Shown piece by piece: positions 1 to 13,446 of a DNA stretch of 64,000 nt. The position numbers and the translations under genes were made by a program. Origin of the DNA: Bacillus sp. AZ43 (lineage in GTDB: Bacteria; Actinomycetota; Actinomycetes; Mycobacteriales; Geodermatophilaceae); assembly GCA_004570425.1 (NCBI GenBank), contig SPQJ01000019.1, forward strand, positions 1 through 64,000, in the 5' to 3' direction. How positions within the stretch are numbered: position 1 is the stretch's first letter; every line of letters starts with the position of its first letter. A model generated the notes under the pieces. The model was given only the letters and a program-made list of their open reading frames with translations. It was not told where the DNA came from and did not search any database.

Positions 1-1
1 C

Positions 2-553
2 GCGCCCGCGGCCCCGCCGACGCCCCGCCGCCGCCCGCGGCGTCCCCTCCTGGCGGCCGTGCTGGGTGGCGTCGCGGTGCTGGCCGCGGTCCTCGCCGCC
101 GCCCTCCTCGGCGATCGCGCCACCTCGGAGGCCGGCGCGAACCCCGGCGTCACCACCTCCCCGGCCGGCATCGAGGTCGTGGCGGCGGAGTGGGTCGGGA
201 AGCCCGTGCGCGACGTCCAGGCGGAGCTGATCGGCCGCGGTCTGGAGGTGCGGCTCCTGGCGGTGGAGACCAGCGAGGTGCCGGCCGGCCAGGTCACCGC
301 CGTCGACCCGGCGGGCGTCCTCGCCCCCGGTGACCTCGTCCGGCTGTCCTACGCCGTCCCGCCCGTGTCGGTGCCGGCGCCCGTGGAGGCGCCCCCCGCG
401 GGCGACGGCGGGGCGAACGGCACGACCGGCAACGGCACCACGGGGAACGAGGGCGGCGACGACGGCGACGAGGGGGACGAGGACGAGGGCGACGGGGACA
501 AGGGGAAGGGCAAGGGCAAGGACAAGCCCGGCCGCGGGAACGGCCGGGACTGA
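2..553 (+). CDS. PASTA-domain protein, C-terminal part (probable Ser/Thr protein kinase), 5' truncated
   Basis: The frame is open from the window edge to 553, so this is the last 183 residues of a longer protein. It begins with a basic, Pro/Arg-rich stretch and a strongly hydrophobic segment (about residues 17-36), then one PASTA-like repeat of about 65 residues containing GKPVRDVQAEL and VPAGQVTAVDPAG. It ends in a Gly/Asp/Glu/Lys low-complexity tail. A cytoplasmic basic stretch, one membrane span and an extracellular PASTA repeat are typical of PknB-like kinases that sense peptidoglycan. The kinase domain itself is outside the window, so the kinase call is an inference. The tail ends 30 bases before tsaC. 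Confidence 0.7.
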   Translation, partial: APAAPPTPRRRPRRPLLAAVLGGVAVLAAVLAAALLGDRATSEAGANPGVTTSPAGIEVVAAEWVGKPVRDVQAELIGRGLEVRLLAVETSEVPAGQVTAVDPAGVLAPGDLVRLSYAVPPVSVPAPVEAPPAGDGGANGTTGNGTTGNEGGDDGDEGDEDEGDGDKGKGKGKDKPGRGNGRD

Positions 554-583
554 CGCCCCGCCCCGGGACCGTCCCGGGAGCCG

Positions 584-1243
584 ATGAGAGACTCCGTGCC
601 CGTGGCCGACGTCTTCGACTGCTCCGACCCAGGGACACGCGCCGCCGGTATCGACGCGGCGGCCGACGCGATCTCCCGCGGCGAGCTGGTGCTGCTGCCC
701 ACCGACACCGTCTACGGCGTCGCCGCCGACGCGTTCACGCCGGCCGCGGTCACCCGGCTGCTGGCCGCGAAGAACCGCGGCCGCGCGATGCCGGTGCCGG
801 TGCTGATCGGCGAGGCGTCGACCCTGGCCGGCCTGGTGGTGAACCTGCCCCCCACGGCGCACGCGCTGGCCCAGGCGTTCTGGCCCGGTGGGCTGACCCT
901 GGTCATGGAGCACGCGCCGTCGCTGGCGTGGGACCTCGGCGACGCCGAGGGCACGGTCGCCGTGCGGCTGCCGGACGACGAGATCACCCGGGACCTGCTC
1001 CGGCGCACCGGTCCGCTGGCCGTCTCCAGCGCCAACCGGTCCGGTCGCCCGGCGGCCACGACCGCGGCCGAGGCTGCCGAGCAGCTCGGCGAGCACGCGG
1101 CCGTGGTGCTCGACGGCGGCTCCCGGGCGGGCTCGGCCGCCAGCACGATCGTCGACTGCACGGGGCCGGTGCCCCGCGTGCTCCGCGTGGGCGCGCTGCC
1201 CGTCGACCGGCTGCGCGAGGTCGTCCCCGAGATCACCGACTGA
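584..1243 (+). CDS. tsaC: L-threonylcarbamoyladenylate synthase (TsaC/Sua5/YrdC family)
   Basis: This 219-residue YrdC-fold enzyme makes threonylcarbamoyl-AMP from threonine, bicarbonate and ATP, the first step of t6A37 modification of ANN-decoding tRNAs. Family signatures visible are LPTDTVYG near the N-terminus, KNRGRAMP in the nucleotide-binding region, FWPGGLT, and SSANRSG. The length matches the short TsaC type without the Sua5 C-terminal domain. The ATG has GGGAG four bases upstream. Its place just before wecA and the ATP synthase genes is the same as in mycobacteria. Confidence 0.93.
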   Translation: MRDSVPVADVFDCSDPGTRAAGIDAAADAISRGELVLLPTDTVYGVAADAFTPAAVTRLLAAKNRGRAMPVPVLIGEASTLAGLVVNLPPTAHALAQAFWPGGLTLVMEHAPSLAWDLGDAEGTVAVRLPDDEITRDLLRRTGPLAVSSANRSGRPAATTAAEAAEQLGEHAAVVLDGGSRAGSAASTIVDCTGPVPRVLRVGALPVDRLREVVPEITD

Positions 1244-1286
1244 GCGGGACGGCGGCACGGTCCGAGGGGTCGCGACGTCGTGGCGA

Positions 1287-1292
1287 TACCGT
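1287..1292 (+). promoter_or_regulatory. -10 box (TACCGT) of a probable leaderless transcript
   Basis: TACCGT fits TANNNT and ends six bases before the ATG at 1299, the spacing expected if transcription starts on that A. It would drive a 17-codon leader ORF followed by wecA. No clear -35 box is visible. Confidence 0.4.
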
Positions 1293-1298
1293 GGGGGG

Positions 1299-1352
1299 AT
1301 GAGCACACCGGGCGTCGACGACCGCGCTCGCCGGGCGAACAGCACCGACTGA
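1299..1352 (+). CDS. possible 17-residue leader peptide upstream of wecA
   Basis: An ATG directly after the TACCGT box opens a 17-codon frame (peptide MSTPGVDDRARRANSTD) that stops four bases before the wecA GTG. wecA has no Shine-Dalgarno-like sequence of its own, so ribosomes finishing this ORF could re-initiate there. The peptide resembles no known attenuator and has no codon run that would suggest sensing an amino acid. It could be chance; conservation of the frame in relatives would decide. Confidence 0.3.
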   Translation: MSTPGVDDRARRANSTD

Positions 1353-1356
1353 TCCC

Positions 1357-2631
1357 GTGCGCGAGTACGCCGTCGTCCTCCTCACCGCCGCGCTGGTCAC
1401 GTTCCTGACCACCCCGGTGGTGCGGATGTTCGCCATCCGGGCCCGGATGATGGCGGCGCCCCGCGAGCGCGACGTGCACGTCATCCCCACTCCCCGGGGC
1501 GGCGGCGTCGCGATGTACCTCGGGGTGGCCGCGGCGATCCTGGTGGCCACCCGGTTGCCCGCCCTGCAGCGCACGTTCGACGACTCGCAGACCATCGCGG
1601 TCCTCGTGGCGGGCGGGCTGATCTGCGCCCTGGGCGTGCTCGACGACCGCTGGGGGCTGGACGCCCTCACCAAGCTGACCGGCCAGATCGCCGCGGCCGG
1701 CGTCATGGTCCTGCTGGGCGTGCAGCTGGCGTTCCTGTTCCTGCCGGTCGCCGACATCGGCACGATCTCGCTGGGCCCCGACATCGGCGTGCCGCTGACG
1801 ATCCTGCTCACCGTCGCCACGATCAACGCGCTGAACTTCATCGACGGCCTCGACGGCCTCGCCGCCGGCGTCTCGGGCATCGCGGCGCTGGCCTTCTTCG
1901 CCTACAGCTACCACCTCGGCAGCGTCGGCTACGACGACGTCGCCAGCGCCCCCTCGCTGATCACCGCGGTGCTCGCCGGCGCCTGCCTGGGCTTCCTGCC
2001 GCACAACTTCAGCCCCGCCCGGATCTTCATGGGCGACTCGGGGTCGATGCTGGTCGGCCTCATGCTGTCGGCGGCGGCGGTGTCCGCGACCGGGGGAGTG
2101 GACCCGCAGTCGTTCGACTCCGCCGCCAGCCTGGTGCCGCTGGCGCTGCCGCTGCTGGTCCCCATCGCGGTGCTCTTCATCCCGTTCGTCGACCTGCTGA
2201 TGGCGGTCGTCCGGCGGACCAGGAAGGGCCAGTCGCCCTTCTCGCCCGACAAGATGCACCTGCACCACCGGCTGCTGTCGATCGGGCACTCGCACCGCCG
2301 CGCCGTGCTGGTCATGTACTTCTGGGCCTCGCTGCTGTCGTTCGGCGCGGTGGGGCTGTCGATCACCGGCGGGTCGGCCGAGCTGCTGGTGGCGATCGCC
2401 GTCCTCCTCGTCGTCGGCGTCGTGGTCGTCCTCAGCCCGCGGGCCCGTCGAGCGGCCCGCGAGGCACGCGCGGCAGAACTGGCGGCCCAGCGCGAGCGCA
2501 GCCGCGCCGAGCACCCGACGGCCCGGGCCCTGCGCGCCCAGGCGGCACAGGCGAGCCCGACGAAGCCCACCTCGCCGGCCCGCCCCGGCCCCGAACAGCG
2601 CGCCGCGGGCGCGGGACAGGTACTGCGATGA
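1357..2631 (+). CDS. wecA: undecaprenyl-phosphate GlcNAc-1-phosphate transferase (WecA/MraY family)
   Basis: A polytopic membrane enzyme of 424 residues with about ten hydrophobic spans. It transfers a sugar-1-phosphate, most likely GlcNAc-1-P, to a polyprenyl phosphate at the inner face of the membrane, starting synthesis of arabinogalactan- or teichoic-acid-like wall polymers. Catalytic signatures are DDRWGLDA, NALNFIDGLDGLAAG, FMGDSGS and the histidine motif HLHHRLL. The C-terminal 80 residues are a charged Ala/Arg-rich cytoplasmic tail. The GTG start lacks a clear ribosome site and follows the small ORF at 1299. It overlaps the next gene by ATGA. The M. tuberculosis ortholog (Rv1302) sits in the same place. 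Confidence 0.92.
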   Translation: MREYAVVLLTAALVTFLTTPVVRMFAIRARMMAAPRERDVHVIPTPRGGGVAMYLGVAAAILVATRLPALQRTFDDSQTIAVLVAGGLICALGVLDDRWGLDALTKLTGQIAAAGVMVLLGVQLAFLFLPVADIGTISLGPDIGVPLTILLTVATINALNFIDGLDGLAAGVSGIAALAFFAYSYHLGSVGYDDVASAPSLITAVLAGACLGFLPHNFSPARIFMGDSGSMLVGLMLSAAAVSATGGVDPQSFDSAASLVPLALPLLVPIAVLFIPFVDLLMAVVRRTRKGQSPFSPDKMHLHHRLLSIGHSHRRAVLVMYFWASLLSFGAVGLSITGGSAELLVAIAVLLVVGVVVVLSPRARRAAREARAAELAAQRERSRAEHPTARALRAQAAQASPTKPTSPARPGPEQRAAGAGQVLR

Positions 2632-3092
2632 CCAGGCCGGGCACGCCCCCGCGCAGCGACGCCCCGTGGGACATCTCCTTCCTCCGGGTGGGAACCGGGG
2701 TGACGGGCGCCACTGCCCTGGTGGCGGCGGTCGCGGCCGGGCTGGTCGGCGGATGGGGCAGCGCGGCCGGCGTGCTCGCCGGTGCGCTCGTCGTGACGGC
2801 GTTCTTCTGCGTGTCCGCGGTCGTGATCGCCCGGGCCGGTCGCGTCGACGACTCGCTGACGCTGCCCGCCGCGATGGGAACCTTCCTGGTCAAGGCCCTG
2901 GTCCTGTTCCTGGTCCTCGGCGCGGTGCCGGAGGACGGCTGGCTCGACCGGCTCGCGCTCGCGTGGACCGTCATCGCCGCCACGCTGCTCTGGGGGGCGG
3001 TCCAGGCGCGCTGGGTCTGGACGCGGCAGCTGTACTACGTGCCCCCTCCGGCGGCGCAGCCGGACCCGGAAAAGCCCGCGTCACGCGGCTGA
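2628..3092 (+). CDS. four-span membrane protein, AtpI-like (Rv1303 type)
   Basis: A 154-residue protein with four predicted membrane helices (about residues 20-41, 45-68, 80-100, 108-130) and a short Pro-rich tail. Its start overlaps the wecA stop (ATGA), and the ATP synthase genes follow. Small membrane proteins here resemble ATP synthase protein I, which is thought to help assemble the c-ring, but the sequence has diverged and the role is inferred from position and topology. Arg/Trp-rich residues follow the last span. Confidence 0.75.
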   Translation: MTRPGTPPRSDAPWDISFLRVGTGVTGATALVAAVAAGLVGGWGSAAGVLAGALVVTAFFCVSAVVIARAGRVDDSLTLPAAMGTFLVKALVLFLVLGAVPEDGWLDRLALAWTVIAATLLWGAVQARWVWTRQLYYVPPPAAQPDPEKPASRG

Positions 3093-3094
3093 GA

Positions 3095-3100
3095 TAGTGT
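3095..3100 (+). promoter_or_regulatory. -10 box (TAGTGT), possible ATP synthase operon promoter
   Basis: TAGTGT ends eight bases before the ATG at 3109, overlapping the alternative GTG at 3097. The spacing suits a leaderless or nearly leaderless transcript beginning at the AtpZ-like gene. A longer transcript from upstream is also possible. Confidence 0.35.
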
Positions 3101-3108
3101 CCCGACCG

Positions 3109-3446
3109 ATGGCCGAGGACAGCCCTGCTCGCGGGGACTCTCGACCTCGGTCCACCGAGCCGGCCGATCGTCAGCCCAGCGGGGCGGACATCGGCTGGGG
3201 GATCACCGGGACGATGCTCTCGGGGATCATCGTGTGGGGCGGGGTCGGGCTGCTGCTCGACCGCTGGCTGGAGACACGCTTCTTCGTCCTGGTCGGTGTG
3301 GTCCTCGGTCTCGGAGTGGCCATCTACCTGGTGGTCGTCAAGTACGGGGCCGTCGATCCGCCTGCGGGAGGTCGGCCCACCAGCACGACCCGGGGCGGGC
3401 AGCGGAGCCGGCCACCGGAATACCGCAAGACGCAGAAGGGACGACG

Positions 3447-3450
<4 letters not shown>
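3109..3450 (+). CDS. AtpZ/AtpI-family small membrane protein
   Basis: A 113-residue protein whose central part has two hydrophobic spans separated by a short LLDRWLET turn, the layout of the AtpZ/AtpI family (ATPase_gene1). Members accompany ATP synthase genes and are linked to Mg2+ transport or c-ring assembly. Both ends are hydrophilic; the C-terminus is rich in Arg/Lys. I chose ATG 3109 over GTG 3097 because the TAGTGT box overlaps the GTG. The stop overlaps the atpB GTG (GTGA), suggesting translational coupling. Confidence 0.75.
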
Positions 3451-4563
<1,113 letters not shown>

Positions 4564-4608
4564 TCGACCAGCCCGGTCCGATCCAGCTGACTTAGGGACG
4601 TGCGAAGC

Positions 4609-5172
4609 ATGAACATCCTGGCTGCGGAGAGCGCCAACCCGCTCCTGCCTCCGGTGGGCGAGATCATCGTCGGCCTGATCACCTTCTCGATCCTGCTGTT
4701 CGTGGTGATCAAGTTCGTGGTGCCCCGCTTCGAGCAGGTCTTCCAGGCCCGCCGCGAGGCGATCGAGGGCGGCATCGAGCGCGCCGAGGCCATGCAGGCC
4801 GAGGCGAAGGCCGCGCTGGAGCAGTACCGGGCGCAGCTGGCCGAGGCGCGCAGCGAGGCCGCGCAGATCCGTGACCAGGCCCGCGCCGAGGGCCAGCAGA
4901 TCCTCGAGGAGCTGCGGGCCCAGGCGCAGGAGGAGTCGGCGCGGATCGTCGCTCGCGGCGAGGAGCAGCTGGCCACCGCGCGCCAGCAGGTCGTCAACGA
5001 GCTGCGCGGCCAGATCGGCACGCTCGCCGTCCAGCTGGCCGGCCAGGTCGTGGGCGAGTCCCTCGCCGACGACGCCCGGCGCAGCGGCACGGTCGACCGC
5101 TTCCTCGCCGACCTCGACAGCATGGCGGCCGCCGGCGACGGCGCCGTCGGCGCGCGAGAGGGCTCCCGCTGA
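4609..5172 (+). CDS. atpF: F1Fo ATP synthase subunit b
   Basis: The stator subunit b has 187 residues: one N-terminal membrane helix (about residues 15-35, [17 protein letters not shown]), then a long Ala/Glu/Arg/Gln-rich helix that forms the peripheral stalk. There is no second b' gene and no fusion with delta, unlike mycobacteria, where a b-delta fusion exists. ATG 4609 is preferred over GTG 4600 because AGGGA lies at a proper distance only from the ATG. The stop shares a base with the atpH start (TGATG). Confidence 0.95.
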   Translation: MNILAAESANPLLPPVGEIIVGLITFSILLFVVIKFVVPRFEQVFQARREAIEGGIERAEAMQAEAKAALEQYRAQLAEARSEAAQIRDQARAEGQQILEELRAQAQEESARIVARGEEQLATARQQVVNELRGQIGTLAVQLAGQVVGESLADDARRSGTVDRFLADLDSMAAAGDGAVGAREGSR

Positions 5173-5990
5173 TGGAGGCCTCCAGCCGGGTGGCGATCGC
5201 CGCGGCGCGCGAGCGCCTCGGCGAGCAGTCGGCCGGGGCCACCGGCCCCGCGCTGCTGACCCTGGCCGACGAGCTGTTCTCGGTGGCCCGGCTGCTCGAC
5301 GGCCAGCTCACGCTGCGCCGTGCGCTGTCGGACCCGTCGGCCAAGGCCGAGGAGCGGGCGGGACTGGCCCGGCGCCTCTTCGGCTCCCGCCTCTCGCCGC
5401 AGGCGCTCGACGTGGTCGAGACCGTCGCCCGGCAGCGCTGGTCGCGGCCGCGCGACCTGGTGGACGCGTTCACCACCCTGGCGACGGAGGCCTCGCTCGA
5501 CGCGGCCGACGCCCGGGGCGAGCTGGAGAGCGTCGAGGACGAGCTGTTCCGGTTCGGCCGCATCGTCGGCGGTGACCGGGAGCTCGCCCGCATCCTGAGC
5601 GACCGGTCGGCGCCGGCGGAGGGCAAGCGCGCCCTGCTGGACCGGCTGCTGTCCGGCCGGGTCAGCCCCGTCACCGAGCAGCTGCTGCGCAACGTGCTCA
5701 CCGGTGCCCACCTCGGCAACGCCGAGAACGCCGTCGAGCGGCTGTCCGAGGTGGCCAGCCGGCGGCGCGGGCAGTCCATGGCCCGCGTGGTCAGCGCCGT
5801 GGCGCTGACCGCCGCGCAGGAGCAGCGGCTGGCCGACGTGCTCGGCCGGATCTACGGGCGGACCATCGGACTGCAGGTCACGGTGGACCCGACCGTCCTC
5901 GGCGGCCTGATCGTCCAGGTGGGCGACGAGGTCATCGACGGCAGCATCGCCCACCGCCTGGAAGTCGCCGAACGGCGACTGGCCGGCTGA
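5172..5990 (+). CDS. atpH: F1Fo ATP synthase subunit delta
   Basis: Delta (272 residues) joins the b stalk to the top of the F1 head. The length is that of actinobacterial delta chains, about 90 residues longer than the E. coli subunit, with the extra material in the N-terminal half. The C-terminal part shows the family pattern [21 protein letters not shown]. It is translationally coupled to atpF by a one-base overlap. Confidence 0.95.
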   Translation: MEASSRVAIAAARERLGEQSAGATGPALLTLADELFSVARLLDGQLTLRRALSDPSAKAEERAGLARRLFGSRLSPQALDVVETVARQRWSRPRDLVDAFTTLATEASLDAADARGELESVEDELFRFGRIVGGDRELARILSDRSAPAEGKRALLDRLLSGRVSPVTEQLLRNVLTGAHLGNAENAVERLSEVASRRRGQSMARVVSAVALTAAQEQRLADVLGRIYGRTIGLQVTVDPTVLGGLIVQVGDEVIDGSIAHRLEVAERRLAG

Positions 5991-6049
5991 CCGCCCCCAC
6001 CGACCGACACACCCCAGACACGACCCCGCAGGGAAGAGGACTCAGACCC

Positions 6050-7687
<1,638 letters not shown>

Positions 7688-7690
7688 CCG

Positions 7691-10181
<2,491 letters not shown>

Positions 10182-10184
10182 GGA

Positions 10185-10272
10185 CCCCGCTGCCCCCCAC
10201 GCTTCGCAAGCTCAGCGTGGGCCCCTGCAGCGGGGCCGGACGAGCGGCCGGGCCCTTCGGGCCCGGCCGCTC
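10185..10272 (+). terminator. double hairpin terminator after atpD
   Basis: Two structures follow the atpD stop. The first has a 9-base outer stem (10185-10193 with 10227-10235) around an 8-base inner stem (10196-10203 with 10214-10221). The second is a perfect 14-base stem with a TTC loop (10242-10255 with 10259-10272). No U-tract follows, as is common for terminators of high-GC actinobacteria. They should end or attenuate the transcript before atpC. Confidence 0.7.
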
Positions 10273-10400
10273 GCACGTTCGGGCGAACGAACGGTCACCC
10301 GAGTGGGTGGATCCGCGCTACCGTCCCTGCTGGTCAGCACTCCGCGTGCCGACCATTGGACCGATGAGCCCGATCCGCGGGCACCGTGACGAGGACCGAC

Positions 10401-10583
10401 GTGGACGCGAACGACGCGACACCCCGCACCGCCGAGGACGGCTGGAGCTGGCCGCCCTACGCGCCGTGCGACCCGGTCGACGGGGAGCCGTTCGGCGTCG
10501 ACGAGTGGGCGCCGGCCTCCACGGTGCGCCGTCCCTGGGTCCGGGTCGGGCGCTGGACCCTCCTCTACCGTCGCTCCGCCTGA
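10401..10583 (+). CDS. hypothetical 60-residue protein between atpD and atpC
   Basis: A small frame with GAGGA five bases before GTG 10401, so this start is preferred over GTG 10386. The product is acidic at first, rich in Trp and Pro (WSWPPYAPCDP), and ends in a basic segment RPWVRVGRWTLLYRRSA. No membrane span, signal peptide or known domain is seen. It lies where atpC would normally follow atpD directly. It could be a real small protein or a chance frame; third-position GC bias and Trp content do not settle this. Confidence 0.4.
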   Translation: MDANDATPRTAEDGWSWPPYAPCDPVDGEPFGVDEWAPASTVRRPWVRVGRWTLLYRRSA

Positions 10584-10618
10584 GGGGACCGGCCCCGCGG
10601 CCGCCTGCGACACGCCGC

Positions 10619-10624
10619 TACAGT
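10619..10624 (+). promoter_or_regulatory. possible -10 box (TACAGT) for atpC
   Basis: TACAGT lies 32 bases before the atpC GTG, placing a transcript start near 10631 and leaving room for the GAGGAG ribosome site. No convincing -35 is visible. It would let atpC be made despite the hairpins after atpD. Confidence 0.3.
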
Positions 10625-10656
10625 GAGCGGCACAGTTCGTTCAACCGAGGAGTGTC

Positions 10657-11046
10657 GTGGCGACCCTGCAGGTCGAGTTGGTGGCCGTCGAGCGGAAGAT
10701 CTGGTCCGGCGAGGCGACGATGGTCATCGCCCGCACGACCGAGGGCGAGCTGGGTGTGCTGCCCGGTCACGCGCCGCTGCTCGGGGAGCTCGCCGAGGGC
10801 GGCGTGGTCACGATCCGCACCGAGTCCGGTGACGACGTCGTCGTCGCCGCGCACGGCGGGTTCCTGTCGGTGACCGAGAAGGGCGTCTCGATCCTCGCCG
10901 AGAACGCCGAGATCTCCACCGAGATCGACGTCGAGCGCGCCCGCGAGGCGCTGCGCCGCGCCGAGAGCGCGGGCGACGACCCGGATGCGCTCGAGGCCGC
11001 CCGCCGGGCCCAGTCCCGCCTCCGCGCCGCCGGCGAGAGCGCCTGA
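10657..11046 (+). CDS. atpC: F1Fo ATP synthase subunit epsilon
   Basis: Epsilon (129 residues) has the N-terminal beta-sandwich with the family motifs [13 protein letters not shown] and [10 protein letters not shown], and a C-terminal helical hairpin ([14 protein letters not shown]). It couples the shaft to the c-ring and can inhibit hydrolysis. GTG 10657 follows CCGAGGAG at a good distance. It is separated from atpD by about 475 bases, a departure from the usual adjacent arrangement. The DUF2550 gene follows after 46 bases. Confidence 0.95.
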   Translation: MATLQVELVAVERKIWSGEATMVIARTTEGELGVLPGHAPLLGELAEGGVVTIRTESGDDVVVAAHGGFLSVTEKGVSILAENAEISTEIDVERAREALRRAESAGDDPDALEAARRAQSRLRAAGESA

Positions 11047-11092
11047 CCGACCGGCCCCAGCCTCCGCCGAGCACCCGGAACACCCGCGCAGC

Positions 11093-11494
11093 GTGACCAC
11101 GGTCCTGCTGGTCCTGGCCGGCGTCCTCGTCGTCGGCCTCGCGGTCGCCTTCCTGCTGCGCCGCCGGTTCCTGCTGTCCGGGCTCGGGGCGGTCACCATG
11201 TGGCTGCGGCCGGCCGGCACGCCGCGCTGGTCGGTGGGCGTCGCCTGGTACGGCGGTGACGTCCTGCTCTGGTACCGCGGGCTGTCGCTGGCGGTGCGCC
11301 CGCACGAGCGGCTCTGCCGCGCCGAGCTGCGGGTGGAGTCGCGCCGGAACCCCGGCCGCGACGACCTCGCCCTGCCCTCCGACGTCGTCGTGCTCGCCAT
11401 CGCCACGCCCGAGGGGCCGCGCGAGCTGGCGATGGACACCTCGACGGTGACCGGGTTCCTCTCCTGGGTGGAGTCCGCCCCGCCCGGCAGCTGA
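11093..11494 (+). CDS. DUF2550 single-span membrane protein (Rv1312 type)
   Basis: A 133-residue protein of unknown function with one N-terminal membrane helix (LLVLAGVLVVGLAVAFLL) followed by a basic RRRF anchor and a soluble domain rich in Trp/Arg (WLRPAGTPRWSVGVAWY). Such proteins follow atpC in many actinobacteria, as Rv1312 does in M. tuberculosis, which is why I assign the DUF2550 family. GTG 11093 is chosen because it starts just before the membrane helix; the upstream part of the frame is low-complexity Pro/Ala. Confidence 0.8.
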   Translation: MTTVLLVLAGVLVVGLAVAFLLRRRFLLSGLGAVTMWLRPAGTPRWSVGVAWYGGDVLLWYRGLSLAVRPHERLCRAELRVESRRNPGRDDLALPSDVVVLAIATPEGPRELAMDTSTVTGFLSWVESAPPGS

Positions 11495-11504
11495 CGGCGC
11501 GGGG

Positions 11505-12110
11505 TCAGGCGTCCCGGGCCGCGCGCTGCGCGTGCGCGCCGCTGTGCGCGCCCGGCTCCCAGAGGATGTCCCCTCCGGGGTTGGCCACCCGCGACAGGAT
11601 GAACAGCAGGTCCGACAGGCGGTTGAGGTAGCGGGCGGTCTCGGCGTTGGTGCGCTCGGCGTCGGCCTCCAGCAACGCCCAGACGCTGCGCTCGGCGCGC
11701 CGGGCGACCACCCGTGCCTGGTGCAGCAGCGCCGCGCCGGGCGTGCCACCGGGGAGGATGAAGCTGTCCAGCTTCGGCAGCGTGGCGTTGTACTCGTCGC
11801 AGGCCGCCTCGAGCCGCTCGGTGTAGGCAGCGGTGATCCGCAGCGGCGGGTACGCCGGCTCGGGCGTCACCGGGGTGCAGAGGTCGGCGCCGACGTCGAA
11901 CAGGTCGTTCTGGATGCTGCGCAGCAGCTCCGCGACCGGCGCGTCGAAGGTGCCCAGGGCCAGGGCCGTCCCCAGGACGCTGTTGGCCTCGTCCACGTCG
12001 GCGTAGGCGACCAGCCGCGGGTCGGTCTTCGCCACCCGGCTCATGTCGCCCAGGTGGGTCTGACCGGCGTCGCCGGTCTTCGTGTAGATGCGCGTGAGCC
12101 GGACCGTCAT
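11505..12110 (-). CDS. pduO: PduO-type ATP:cob(I)alamin adenosyltransferase
   Basis: A 201-residue helical enzyme that transfers the adenosyl group of ATP to cob(I)alamin, making the cofactor of B12-dependent mutases. The ATP-binding N-terminus TRIYTKTGDAGQTHLGD and the C-terminal motif RSVWALLEAD...ETARYLNRLSDLLF, with its conserved Arg, Asn and Asp, are characteristic. The ATG is six bases after a TACGCT box, so the message is probably leaderless. It is convergent with the DUF2550 gene and divergent from murA, as in mycobacteria. It could supply the two mutases encoded at 13.9 and 35.5 kb. Confidence 0.93.
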   Translation of the reverse strand: MTVRLTRIYTKTGDAGQTHLGDMSRVAKTDPRLVAYADVDEANSVLGTALALGTFDAPVAELLRSIQNDLFDVGADLCTPVTPEPAYPPLRITAAYTERLEAACDEYNATLPKLDSFILPGGTPGAALLHQARVVARRAERSVWALLEADAERTNAETARYLNRLSDLLFILSRVANPGGDILWEPGAHSGAHAQRAARDA

Positions 12111-12116
12111 GGCCGA

Positions 12117-12159
12117 AGCGTATGACGTGGGCGGGTCGCAGAGCCGCCCACCGTAGGGT
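12117..12159. promoter_or_regulatory. divergent leaderless promoters for the adenosyltransferase and murA
   Basis: The 55-base gap holds two TANNNT boxes: TACGCT on the minus strand (12117-12122), six bases before ATG 12110, and TAGGGT on the plus strand (12154-12159), six bases before GTG 12166. Both imply that transcription starts at the start codon. No cobalamin riboswitch could fit here. Confidence 0.5.
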
Positions 12160-12165
12160 GGGCCG

Positions 12166-13446
12166 GTGGAGTGCTTCGAGGTGACCGGCGGCACCGCCCT
12201 CACCGGGCGGGTCCGGGTCACCGGTGCGAAGAACAGCGCCCTCAAGCTCATGGCGGCGGCACTGCTGGCCCCGGGGCGGACGACGATCGACGAGGTCCCC
12301 GACATCCTCGACGTCTCGATCATGAGCGAGGTGCTGCGCCGGCTGGGCTGCGCCGTCGACTACCAGCGCACCGGGAACGGTGGCGGGGGCGGGCGCGTGC
12401 GGATCGACGTCCCGGAGCGCCCCTCCACGGAGACCGACTACGACCTGGTCCGCCGGATGCGGGCGTCGATCAGCGTGCTGGGGCCCCTGGTCGCCCGCTG
12501 CGGCAGCGCCCGGGTGGCCCTGCCCGGCGGTGACGCGATCGGGTCGCGCGGGCTGGACATGCACATCGCCGGCCTGGAGCGGCTGGGCGCCTCGATCGTC
12601 AGCGAGCACGGCTTCCTCGTCGCGACCGCCCCCCGCCTGACCGGGACGTCGATCTGGCTGGACTTCCCGTCGGTGGGCGCGACGGAGAACCTGGTCATGG
12701 CCGCCGTGCTGGCGCGCGGGACGACCGTCATCGACAACGCCGCCCGCGAGCCGGAGATCGTCGACCTCTGCGCGATGCTCGGGGCGATGGGGGCCCGGAT
12801 CGACGGCGCCGGCACCTCCACGGTGACGGTCGAGGGCGTCGAGTCCCTGGAGCCGGTGAGCTACACGACCGTGCCCGACCGGATCGTCGCCGGCACCTGG
12901 GCCATCGGGGCGGTGATGACCCGCGGCGACGTCGTCATCGAGCGCGCGGTGGCCGCGCACCTCACCGTCGCCCTCGACAAGCTCACCGACGCCGGTGCGC
13001 AGGTCGAGGTCGTGCCCGACGGCGTCCGGGTGGCCATGGCCGACCGGCCGCGCTGCGTCGACATCGTGACGCTGCCGTTCCCCGGGTTCCCCACCGACCT
13101 GCAGCCGATGGCCGTCGCGCTCGCCGCGGTCTCGACCGGGACGGCGCTGGTGACCGAGAACGTCTTCGAGGGCCGGTTCATGTTCGTCAACGAGCTGGTC
13201 CGGCTGGGCGCCGACGTCCGCATCGACGGCCACCACGCCGTCGTCCGCGGGCGGGAGAGGCTCTCCAGCGCCCCCGTCGTGGCCACCGACATCCGGGCCG
13301 GTGCCGGTCTGGTGCTCGCCGGCCTGGTCTCCGACGGGGTCACCGAGGTGCAGGACGTGCACCACGTCGACCGCGGCTACCCCGACTTCGTCGAGCAGCT
13401 GCGCGGCCTCGGCGCGACGATCGAGCGCACCGAGCGACCGGGCTAA
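12166..13446 (+). CDS. murA: UDP-N-acetylglucosamine 1-carboxyvinyltransferase
   Basis: MurA (426 residues) makes the first committed step of peptidoglycan synthesis, adding enolpyruvate from PEP to UDP-GlcNAc in the cytoplasm. The substrate-binding Lys/Asn pair is K22-N23 ([13 protein letters not shown]). The active-site loop reads [12 protein letters not shown], so the usual cysteine is Asp123, as in mycobacteria; that change is known to make MurA insensitive to fosfomycin. A loop insertion NGGGGG lies near residue 71. GTG 12166 follows a TAGGGT box by six bases, suggesting a leaderless message. Confidence 0.96.
   Translation: MECFEVTGGTALTGRVRVTGAKNSALKLMAAALLAPGRTTIDEVPDILDVSIMSEVLRRLGCAVDYQRTGNGGGGGRVRIDVPERPSTETDYDLVRRMRASISVLGPLVARCGSARVALPGGDAIGSRGLDMHIAGLERLGASIVSEHGFLVATAPRLTGTSIWLDFPSVGATENLVMAAVLARGTTVIDNAAREPEIVDLCAMLGAMGARIDGAGTSTVTVEGVESLEPVSYTTVPDRIVAGTWAIGAVMTRGDVVIERAVAAHLTVALDKLTDAGAQVEVVPDGVRVAMADRPRCVDIVTLPFPGFPTDLQPMAVALAAVSTGTALVTENVFEGRFMFVNELVRLGADVRIDGHHAVVRGRERLSSAPVVATDIRAGAGLVLAGLVSDGVTEVQDVHHVDRGYPDFVEQLRGLGATIERTERPG

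Noticed and set aside
12111-12165. A cobalamin riboswitch controlling the adenosyltransferase
   Set aside because: The gap is 55 bases and both genes look leaderless, leaving no room.
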